A DNA stretch of 47,416 bases from an uncultured Prevotellaceae bacterium. GTDB lineage: Bacteria; Bacteroidota; Bacteroidia; Bacteroidales; Bacteroidaceae. Position numbers and translations under genes: made by a program. Positions 1-6,003 of the stretch are shown here, one piece after another; positions within the stretch are counted from its first letter, which is position 1; each line of letters opens with the position of its first letter. The notes under the pieces were generated by a model. The model did no database searches, was not told the origin of the DNA, and saw only the letters and a list, made by a program, of their open reading frames with translations. The DNA is taken from assembly GCA_902771155.1 (NCBI GenBank), contig CACXVS010000017.1:1-47416 (forward strand), read 5' to 3'.

Positions 1-148
1 CAAGTTCCTTTTCCGTGGCCATGTCGAAGAGCGTCAGATCGATGGTCGAGCCGCGGGTGTGACCACTGCGCTCATAGATGTACTCCTGCTCGAAGAGCAT
101 TAAATGAGCAGAAAACGCACATCTTCTGCAAATATCTGCAAAGTTCAT
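1..148 (-). pseudogene. VanX-like D-Ala-D-Ala dipeptidase, fragment lacking its N-terminal half
   Basis: Reading leftwards from 100, the frame gives LFEQEYIYERSGHTRGST followed by IDLTLF. This matches the zinc-binding HxxGxxxD segment of VanX/DdpX peptidases (family M15D), whose substrate is the dipeptide D-Ala-D-Ala. In VanX that segment lies near residue 115. Here only about 15-30 codons precede it, and they are encoded by a 43-bp repeat rather than by VanX-like sequence. No missing N-terminal half is visible further upstream on the minus strand. The gene continues off the left edge, so its C-terminus cannot be judged. Either it is a 5'-truncated remnant, or translation starts at 148 or 100 and makes a shortened protein. 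Family assignment is fairly firm; the pseudogene status is inferred. Confidence 0.6.
98..140. repeat. 43-bp direct repeat, copy 1
   Basis: This sequence recurs in the same orientation at 2701-2743 with one mismatch (42 of 43 identical). It contains the palindrome CATTTAATG at one end and, in this copy, a small hairpin GCAGAA/TTCTGC. Its left edge coincides with the point where VanX homology begins. The two copies bracket the CotH gene. Confidence 0.85.
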
Positions 149-172
149 CTCGAAAAAGATGCATTCTGATCT

Positions 173-2620
173 TTATAGTTTGATCGCCTTATTGCCTATC
201 TTCAGGATATGCAGTTCTTCTTTTGTAAGTTCAATGGTGATGTCTGAACCATCGGCCACGATGCTTTGCAGGAGCATACCTCGCAGGTCATAGAGTTTGA
301 TGCTGGTGCCGGAGGCGACGCCACAGAGATAGAGATGGCGTCCATCCTTATGCCACGACCAATGGCTGTTGTCGATGTTTTCTATGCCACTCTCACCATC
401 CAGGATGGCATTCACGGCCAAAGAACTGCATGCCGGCATGATGAACGAACAGCGCTGACCTTCTATCTGTTGGGTGACGGCTCCACTACTCGAGATGGTC
501 AGGATATTCCATCCAGTGATCTCATGACCAGAGAGACTCGTTCCCTCAATGGTCACCTCCTTGTCTTTGAAGAACTTTCCATCGAACCGGCTCTGGGAGA
601 GGCGGATGCCGTTGAAGGTCAGTTCCATATCCGTCTCTACGTTTTTGTTGATGGTCAGTGTGATAGGTGAACCCAAACCATAGAAGTCGCCTAACTGCTG
701 ATAGAACAGATTCGTGCGACGAGCGAGCCATTTGCGGGCATCGCTAAGTTCATCCTGGTAATTACGGGGCCACCATTGGTTGTGCATGTATAGGCGACGG
801 TGGTAAGCAAACTCATCTTTAAAGCTCTCGTACATCGGATCCCAAATGGCTCTGATACCCTTTTCGTTCAAGAAGTCGCCCATATAGATGGCTGCACGAT
901 CGATAAACATACGACTGAAGTCCTCATCATCCATCAGCTGACGGAACAAACGTGTAGCATCCGAGCTATTGGCTCCCCAGTTATGATCGGGGTCGAAATG
1001 AGGATTGTAGAGCCATTCGATGATCTTGTAATCCGGTTCTACGCCGTAGAGCCCGAGGGTAAAGTCCATGTCTTTGGCTACGAAGCGCCAACGACCTCCC
1101 TCAGTGCGTGGTCTCCACATCATCCAGTTGTTACCTGGCGTATCGAAATTGTTGAAGTAAAGGTTGGCCAACATCAGGTCGGCATACTCACTACAATCCA
1201 TCCATTGTTCATATTCTGCCATCGTGTGACCATCCTCTTTGCTGAAAGCCATCAGTTGGTTGTAGTTATCCAAGTCGCCCTGCTTCAGGTCCCACCAGTT
1301 CTCCACCATGTCGATATCCTCCAACTTCTGGTAGTTCGACCAGATGTTATCCTCGTTGCTTCGCTCACGAATGTTGAGCATACCTTTGTACGAGCCGTTG
1401 ATATAAACGATGGCAGGTTGCCAGGCTTGCCAGTCGAGGTCAACATGCTTGGCCATCGTAAGCTGGACAATCGGATCGCGCATATAGAGGTAGTCGAAAT
1501 CATTACCCGAATTACGAAGCATGATACTCTTAAACGCTTTGATGCCAGGCTTCTGATCGGGGAAGAATTCATACTCGAAGTGCTTCTTTCCAAAACGCTT
1601 ATGGGCATAAACGGCCAACGACTTCAGTTGGGCTCCTCTGGAGGCTCCACCTGCCACTCGCGTCTCACAGAGTTGGTTGATGACTCCTGGTTGCTCCTCA
1701 CTCTCAAACAACTCCATGTTAATGGGCCGTCGCCAGTTGAATTCGTAATTACACTTTCCTCTCTTATAGCTGCCTTCTACGTAGATGCCAATTTTGGTGT
1801 CATCGAGATATTTGCTGTCGGTAGTGATACTGACGATGGGAAATGCCATTTTGCGAGGATGGAAGATATAACTATGTGTGACTGAGCGTGGCGAAAGCCA
1901 GCCTTCACAGAACAGTCTGGCGCGGATCACTCTGGTATTGGCAATGGTCAGGGGCGACGTGTATTTGGTGCTGTTTGTTGTTGGCTCTGAACCATCGGTA
2001 GTGATATAGATCTCTGTATCTTCCGGACATCCTTCTGGCAGGGAGAGGGTTAGTGTGAGCGACTGACCGTTGGTAATCACCCTGCCTTGTTCGCTGAATA
2101 CAGGATCGCCCAACACCTTGTCAGTTGTCTTACCACAATTAGTTGCATTCGGCGTGGCCGTCATCTGATAGCCCCACTCGTCGCTACCGTCCGTCTTCCG
2201 TCCGTAGGCGATATTAGGTGAAGGCTGTTTCTGCAGATCCACCACTTTGTCTGCTACTTCAGAACCATTGAAGAGCCATACCTCACAACCCTTGCCCGAC
2301 TCTAAGCGGAAGTTGGTATGTTTTCCTTGAGCCTGTTTGTCACAATAGACGAGGCAATACTGATGTGGCGCCAACATTACGTCAGGTAAAGGCCAGGCTT
2401 CCTCTGGCTGATCGCTAATACCCAAGCGGTAGTCCTTCAAATTGACGGCAGACGTCCCTGCATTATACAATTCTAACCAGGAATCCGGAAACTCATTCAA
2501 GTCATCCATGACACAGTCAACGTTTGACTGCATCAGTTCGTTGATGACCACCTGAGCGTTTATCGGCATCCAACCAATAAACAAGATCATACATGATAGA
2601 ATCTTCCTGGACAATATCAT
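173..2620 (-). CDS. secreted CotH-family protein with lamin-tail domain and T9SS-like C-terminal tail
   Basis: From Met at 2620 the protein has about 815 residues. A signal peptide ends near NAQ (residues 21-23). A lamin-tail-like domain follows (VVINELMQSN to about residue 150), then a chitobiase-C-type segment (ITTDGSEPTT, about 200-250), then a CotH domain (about 260-600, with YINGSYKGMLNIRERS and KDMDFTLG). CotH proteins include atypical protein kinases, but activity here is not shown. The last 60 residues (IKLYDLRGMLLQS ... HILKIGNKAIKL) resemble a type A sorting domain of the type IX secretion system, implying export to the cell surface. The open frame extends to 2752, but a TAACTTTG promoter element at 2651-2658 and the signal peptide favour 2620. 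Direct repeats flank the gene. Confidence 0.85.
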   Translation of the reverse strand: MILSRKILSCMILFIGWMPINAQVVINELMQSNVDCVMDDLNEFPDSWLELYNAGTSAVNLKDYRLGISDQPEEAWPLPDVMLAPHQYCLVYCDKQAQGKHTNFRLESGKGCEVWLFNGSEVADKVVDLQKQPSPNIAYGRKTDGSDEWGYQMTATPNATNCGKTTDKVLGDPVFSEQGRVITNGQSLTLTLSLPEGCPEDTEIYITTDGSEPTTNSTKYTSPLTIANTRVIRARLFCEGWLSPRSVTHSYIFHPRKMAFPIVSITTDSKYLDDTKIGIYVEGSYKRGKCNYEFNWRRPINMELFESEEQPGVINQLCETRVAGGASRGAQLKSLAVYAHKRFGKKHFEYEFFPDQKPGIKAFKSIMLRNSGNDFDYLYMRDPIVQLTMAKHVDLDWQAWQPAIVYINGSYKGMLNIRERSNEDNIWSNYQKLEDIDMVENWWDLKQGDLDNYNQLMAFSKEDGHTMAEYEQWMDCSEYADLMLANLYFNNFDTPGNNWMMWRPRTEGGRWRFVAKDMDFTLGLYGVEPDYKIIEWLYNPHFDPDHNWGANSSDATRLFRQLMDDEDFSRMFIDRAAIYMGDFLNEKGIRAIWDPMYESFKDEFAYHRRLYMHNQWWPRNYQDELSDARKWLARRTNLFYQQLGDFYGLGSPITLTINKNVETDMELTFNGIRLSQSRFDGKFFKDKEVTIEGTSLSGHEITGWNILTISSSGAVTQQIEGQRCSFIMPACSSLAVNAILDGESGIENIDNSHWSWHKDGRHLYLCGVASGTSIKLYDLRGMLLQSIVADGSDITIELTKEELHILKIGNKAIKL

Positions 2621-2650
2621 CGATAATGGCTTCGTTTCAGTTATGCGCTG

Positions 2651-2658
2651 CAAAGTTA
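2651..2658 (-). promoter_or_regulatory. -7 promoter element of the CotH gene
   Basis: On the minus strand this reads TAACTTTG followed by C, matching the Bacteroidetes -7 consensus TAnnTTTG. The predicted transcript starts about 24 bases before the CotH ATG. It lies between the CotH start and repeat copy 2, so the repeat-bracketed unit carries its own promoter. Confidence 0.65.
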
Positions 2659-2700
2659 CGAATAAACCACTAATAGGGCCATTAATTGCTTTTAAAAAAA

Positions 2701-2743
2701 CATTAAATGAGCATAAAACGCACATCTTCTGCAAATATCTGCA
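2701..2743. repeat. 43-bp direct repeat, copy 2
   Basis: Same sequence as 98-140 apart from one base (T for G at 2714). Flanking bases on both sides differ between copies, so the repeat has sharp ends. Confidence 0.85.
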
Positions 2744-2872
2744 TATAATCATCTTTCTGATTATGACAGCGTTCCTTAGATGTGATATGCATAAAAATTC
2801 AAAATGACGGATTTTTATGTTAATGTGCTATAAAAATGGGGCACTAAAGGTACAATTTGACGATTTTTTTGC

Positions 2873-2880
2873 TATATTTG
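2873..2880 (+). promoter_or_regulatory. -7 promoter element of the 33-codon mini-gene
   Basis: TATATTTG followed by C fits TAnnTTTG. The predicted start of transcription is about 25 bases before the ATG at 2912. A TTTG at 2856-2859 is too close to serve as a normally spaced -33 element. Confidence 0.55.
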
Positions 2881-2911
2881 CGACGACTTGATAATAATAG
2901 GAGGAATGCTT

Positions 2912-3013
2912 ATGTCAACTAAAACCGAAATTAAGGAAGAGAAGATGAAGGTCGACACCAAGTTGGCCGAGTCAAGTACCCCCAAACAATTACCGTCGAT
3001 TTGGTACACTTAA
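2912..3013 (+). CDS. 33-residue small protein of unknown function
   Basis: The product starts MSTKTEIKEEKMKVD and ends KQLPSIWYT. The N-terminal half is highly charged (many Lys and Glu); the end is aromatic. It has no signal peptide or membrane segment. Upstream is AGGAGGA (2899-2905), an unusually strong Shine-Dalgarno for this phylum, at proper spacing for 2912 (an in-frame ATG at 2906 is too close). A promoter element precedes it and a strong hairpin terminator follows two bases after the stop, so it looks like an isolated single-gene transcript of about 170 bases. I do not recognise the family. It could instead be a small RNA with a chance open frame, but the matched ribosome site argues for translation. 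Confidence 0.55.
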   Translation: MSTKTEIKEEKMKVDTKLAESSTPKQLPSIWYT

Positions 3014-3014
3014 G

Positions 3015-3060
3015 AAAATAATAGCGCGACACCATCACCAGTGTCGCGCTTATTATTTTT
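3015..3060 (+). terminator. intrinsic terminator of the mini-gene
   Basis: AAAATAATAGCGCGACAC pairs with GTGTCGCGCTTATTATTTT across the loop CATCACCA, with a single bulged base and a T-rich end. The AT-rich lower stem could make it work on both strands. Confidence 0.85.
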
Positions 3061-3083
3061 GTTACCTTGCGGTCATGCAAAAA

Positions 3084-3206
3084 TCCCTCATCCCTCACAT
3101 TTTCTTCGGAAAAGCCTTTGTACAAAGGGGTTTGAGGATGTGAGGGATATGTGAGAGATCATGTGAGGGATGAATTTTGAAGAACCCCTTTATATATATA
3201 TATATA
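3084..3206. repeat. nested inverted and tandem repeat region
   Basis: A left arm TCATCCCTCACAT (3088-3100) is the inverse of ATGTGAGGGATGA (3161-3173), and its inner part is also the inverse of ATGTGAGGGAT (3138-3148). The right side consists of three tandem 11-12-bp units (ATGTGAGGGAT, ATGTGAGAGATC, ATGTGAGGGATG). Between the arms lies the perfect palindrome CCTTTGTACAAAGG (3115-3128). An alternating TA run (about 3190-3206) ends the block. No open frame is supported here. Confidence 0.75.
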
Positions 3207-3360
3207 CGTATTTATGCCGCAAAGATAATAAAAAACAAACAATTACGCAAGAAAAAATGCAGAAAATCTGAAGTATAACTCCTAAAATTCTCTGAAAATC
3301 CGAAGTAGGACTATTGTTTTTTCGTAAAAGTAGCTTTTCTTGTGTTTGTCCTGTACTTGT

Positions 3361-3378
3361 TATGCAATCGATTGCATA
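3361..3378. promoter_or_regulatory. perfect 18-bp palindrome, candidate operator
   Basis: TATGCAATCGATTGCATA is fully self-complementary. The central CG and the overall form resemble LacI/GalR-family operators (inference). It is centred about 75 bases upstream of the predicted transcription start of the gene at 3508. The rest of 3207-3430 is AT-rich with nothing else recognisable. Confidence 0.5.
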
Positions 3379-3431
3379 GGAAAATAAGTGTATTTTTACA
3401 ACAATTCCTTGCATGCATGAAAAAAAAGTTA

Positions 3432-3439
3432 TACCTTTG
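3432..3439 (+). promoter_or_regulatory. promoter of the gene at 3508
   Basis: TACCTTTG followed by C is a good -7 element. A TTG at 3409-3411, 20 bases upstream, can serve as the -33 element. Confidence 0.65.
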
Positions 3440-3507
3440 CACCCGCTTTCAGGATAATGTGCCTAAGATTACGGCACCAAAATAAGTATTTACTAATATA
3501 TTTTTGT

Positions 3508-3972
3508 ATGAAACAAGTATCTAAATTAGAAAAGAAAGAAAAAGAAAAGGCTACTCTCCAGCAAAAGTTAGACGGTCTAAAATTTCTGATTGGGGAGTAT
3601 CGTTTGACGAACTCGTTTGGAGGAGCGGTTAAGATTACCTTTGCACATAACATCTATGCCTACGTAAATGATGAGGTTGAAGAACTGGAAAACTATCTGC
3701 AAGCTTTAGAGGAGAACACTTGCCATGAGACATTGACATTGGACTTTAAAGAGGCCACCCAGAAAAGTTACTGGTTGCAGAATGACATAATCCGCGAAGA
3801 CATGTATGCATTCGCAGATAAAAAAATAAGAGATTACAATATGGTATATATTATCGATGGCAAGGAATTTATTGATTCTATCGAACTCTATAAGGCAATA
3901 GATGAAGGTTTTGAGAAGTTAATAGTTCTTCTGAAGAAAGTAGAAGAGGTTCAGAAGAATATAACAAAATAA
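3508..3972 (+). CDS. hypothetical coiled-coil protein
   Basis: A 154-residue product starting MKQVSKLEKKEKEK. The first 25 residues are a charged helix likely to form a coiled coil. The middle (KITFAHNIYAYVNDEVEELENYLQAL) and the C-terminal end (FEKLIVLLKKVEEVQKNITK) also look helical. It has no signal peptide and no membrane segment, so it is probably cytoplasmic. I do not recognise the family. The start was chosen because the longer frame (from 3457) begins almost at the transcription start with an unconvincing N-terminus, whereas 3508 follows an AT-rich leader. It has its own promoter and terminators, so it is monocistronic. Confidence 0.65.
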   Translation: MKQVSKLEKKEKEKATLQQKLDGLKFLIGEYRLTNSFGGAVKITFAHNIYAYVNDEVEELENYLQALEENTCHETLTLDFKEATQKSYWLQNDIIREDMYAFADKKIRDYNMVYIIDGKEFIDSIELYKAIDEGFEKLIVLLKKVEEVQKNITK

Positions 3973-4008
3973 TAATTGGTTAAGGTTTATGGTTGATTAA
4001 TTTAGAAA

Positions 4009-4041
4009 GCTGTTATGACGTCGTGAGACGAGGATAATAGC
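4009..4041 (+). terminator. imperfect hairpin followed by T run
   Basis: GCTGTTATGACGTC and GACGAGGATAATAGC pair imperfectly across GTGA, and ATTGGTTTTTT follows. This is probably the first of two terminators behind the gene at 3508. Confidence 0.5.
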
Positions 4042-4059
4042 ATTGGTTTTTTAAGTAGA

Positions 4060-4087
4060 AAAGGCATCCTTTTGGGGTGCCTTTTTT
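4060..4087 (+). terminator. intrinsic terminator
   Basis: AAAGGCATCC pairs with GGGTGCCTTT (one G-T pair) and runs into seven T. It separates the gene at 3508 from the promoter at 4148. Confidence 0.8.
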
Positions 4088-4147
4088 TATTTCTTGATAT
4101 AAAACAAGAAATCAAATCGGGGGTTTGGTTATGTGGAGAGGAATGCG

Positions 4148-4155
4148 TACCTTTG
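4148..4155 (+). promoter_or_regulatory. -7 promoter element of the gene at 4221
   Basis: TACCTTTG followed by CACC, the usual Bacteroidetes form. The predicted transcript begins near 4162. Confidence 0.6.
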
Positions 4156-4167
4156 CACCTGTTTTTC

Positions 4168-4184
4168 AACCCACCATGTGGGTT
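4168..4184 (+). promoter_or_regulatory. small hairpin in the 5' leader
   Basis: AACCCAC, loop CAT, GTGGGTT forms a perfect 7-bp stem at the beginning of the predicted mRNA. An in-frame ATG (4176) overlaps its loop and stem. Confidence 0.4.
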
Positions 4185-4220
4185 TACCATAATGATATAA
4201 GGTATAAGATTGTTTTAAAT

Positions 4221-4940
4221 ATGACAGATTTCTGCAATAGGGCATTTCAGGTGATGCCCAATAACGAGAATAAAATCATTCGCTTGGGTTGTTTCTTCAA
4301 GCCTTTAAAGGGTGTGCTGATTTGTGAGGCCACTGACGAGGAGAAAGATGATTTCTGCTGTGGAAAGTATATGACCTATCCCATCGTGGGCAACGGATAT
4401 GAAGTATGGGGCGACTATGAGGATATAGCTACGGGATTTGAATATCTTATCGTGGGCAAGAAGGGCGACACGCTGCCTCTGAAAAAATTGAGAGATGCTG
4501 CTGACTATAACGTCAGACATAACGAGTGTGACTATTATGACATCCTGATCGACATTGAGGATCAGGGTATCACCGTGACCAACCGTATAGCCACCGATTC
4601 TGAAGAGCTGTTGCCCGACATCATTACGCTTAATATAAGGGATTATCATAATGGTAAATTCAAGATTAGCAGTGCCAAGAACAACTATTATGTGCCTTTT
4701 CGCCAATTCCACATCAGCGATATCGACGATATGCCACAACTCATCGGGGATGATATCTGGTCGCTGATGTGGTTTTTCAACCGCAAGCAACTCAGAGTAA
4801 AGATTGACGTTCCTGAGGGGTGCCCAGAGTCCATATACCATTTAGAGGACAAGATCAACGACTATCTTCAGAAACCATGGAAAGGACGCCTGGACGACCA
4901 CTATGAATACAAACGCCCAGACATCTTCATGAAGTCGTAA
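4221..4940 (+). CDS. hypothetical cytoplasmic protein
   Basis: A 239-residue product from MTDFCNRAF. It is acidic and rich in aromatic residues, with no signal peptide, no transmembrane segment and no motif I recognise. The C-terminus (KPWKGRLDDHYEYKRPDIF) is strongly charged. An in-frame ATG at 4176 would add 15 residues but lies inside a leader hairpin; 4221 follows AT-rich sequence typical of Bacteroidetes translation starts, so it is preferred. The gene has its own promoter and ends five bases from the convergent DUF4421 gene. Confidence 0.65.
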   Translation: MTDFCNRAFQVMPNNENKIIRLGCFFKPLKGVLICEATDEEKDDFCCGKYMTYPIVGNGYEVWGDYEDIATGFEYLIVGKKGDTLPLKKLRDAADYNVRHNECDYYDILIDIEDQGITVTNRIATDSEELLPDIITLNIRDYHNGKFKISSAKNNYYVPFRQFHISDIDDMPQLIGDDIWSLMWFFNRKQLRVKIDVPEGCPESIYHLEDKINDYLQKPWKGRLDDHYEYKRPDIFMKS

Positions 4941-4945
4941 CAGTA

Positions 4946-5923
4946 CTAAAAGCGCAGACCGAAGAAGGTGCGGACGCGCCACTTGATATTTTCGACGGCG
5001 AGACTATTCTTATCGCCGATGTTGGTGAAGTTGAACACCGAGAAAAGCCCTACGAACTTGTTGTTCCAGTGATAGACTACGGCCCCGCGACCCGTGATGA
5101 TCACCTCAGGGAAATGGTAGTCAAGGGGTACACGGTCGTCGCCAAAGGTCATCGAGGTGTGGCTATAGACGATGAACGTGGGCAGGGCGGAGATGTGGAG
5201 CAGCCACCTCTTGCCGGGCACGTAATTATAGCCATAGCCGGCTCCGATGCCGATGTTGGTCATCTTCAGATGAATCCCCTGCTCCCACTTGAGCGTGGCA
5301 TGCTGGCCCTGGCCCGAGGCTGCCAACAGGAAACTACCGGCAGATCGACGCTGGATATAGCTCTGGGAGAAGGCTGCGGGATAGGAGAAACGACGGCTAT
5401 TGAAGACATAGTAGGCATTCAGGTTGAGCGTCTTCACCGTCAGCATATCCTCTGGCAGCTCGATACGGTCCATACCATCCATGTCGTGCCAACCCTCAAA
5501 GTTGTAGGCATCCTGATAGGTCAATTCGAAACCGAAGCGCTTGCCGTAGGAGGTGAAGTTGATTTCATAGTCGTGATATTTGCCCAGCATCTTTGCCGGG
5601 TTGAGCGAGGCACTGACAGAGAAGCCGAGGTAGTTGACTGCCAGACTGAGGGTGGACTTATAGTCAGCTGTCAGCTCTGAAGTAAAGTGACTGCCATTCT
5701 CAACACCCTCGGTCTTGATCTCCGTACCCGACTCGTTGATACGGGCCGAGACGGTCCACTTCGTTGAGGGGCGCACGATATAAGCCGAGTCGATGTTTCC
5801 CTTGCGGTACCTCTCGGAAAGCATGTTGTCAACACGCTGGAGAAGGTTCTGCGCAGAGAGGGTGGAACTCGCAGCCCCCACCACTGCAAGCAGTATGGTC
5901 ATGATGACTTTTGCCCGTTTCAT
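4946..5923 (-). CDS. DUF4421 family outer-membrane protein
   Basis: About 325 residues from MKRAKVIMTILL. The signal peptide ends near LSAQ (about residue 24). The rest alternates short beta strands with aromatic residues, as in an outer-membrane beta-barrel, and ends in a terminal aromatic residue (FFGLRF). The segment RRFSYPAAFSQSYIQRRSAG is typical of DUF4421 and recurs in similar form in the gene at the right edge of the window. Function of the family is unknown to me. The start at 5923 is preferred over the GTG at 5929, because the promoter element TATCTTTG occupies 5929-5936 and predicts transcription starting at or next to the ATG. Confidence 0.8.
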   Translation of the reverse strand: MKRAKVIMTILLAVVGAASSTLSAQNLLQRVDNMLSERYRKGNIDSAYIVRPSTKWTVSARINESGTEIKTEGVENGSHFTSELTADYKSTLSLAVNYLGFSVSASLNPAKMLGKYHDYEINFTSYGKRFGFELTYQDAYNFEGWHDMDGMDRIELPEDMLTVKTLNLNAYYVFNSRRFSYPAAFSQSYIQRRSAGSFLLAASGQGQHATLKWEQGIHLKMTNIGIGAGYGYNYVPGKRWLLHISALPTFIVYSHTSMTFGDDRVPLDYHFPEVIITGRGAVVYHWNNKFVGLFSVFNFTNIGDKNSLAVENIKWRVRTFFGLRF

Positions 5924-5928
5924 GGGCA

Positions 5929-5936
5929 CAAAGATA
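5929..5936 (-). promoter_or_regulatory. -7 element giving a predicted leaderless mRNA
   Basis: Minus strand TATCTTTG. With transcription starting about seven bases beyond the G, the first base of mRNA falls at or beside the A of the ATG at 5923. Confidence 0.6.
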
Positions 5937-6003
5937 CGAAGATTTAGTGAAACAACGCACGTTTTTGCAATAAAATACGAACGTGTACGTTATTTTATAG
6001 CGT

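Noticed and set aside
98..140. Insertion-sequence terminal repeat
   Set aside because: The two copies are in direct, not inverted, orientation and no transposase lies between them, so a classical IS is not supported.
800..1885. Long open frame on the strand opposite the CotH gene
   Set aside because: No family-like motifs; the minus strand has clear domains and a signal peptide, so this is an antisense shadow.
2621..2752. CotH translation start at 2752
   Set aside because: The extra 44 residues are partly encoded by the 43-bp repeat and lie upstream of a good promoter element; the signal peptide begins at 2620.
3190..3206. TA microsatellite as a functional unit of its own
   Set aside because: Simple alternating sequence of this length is common in AT-rich intergenic DNA; it is kept only as part of the repeat block.
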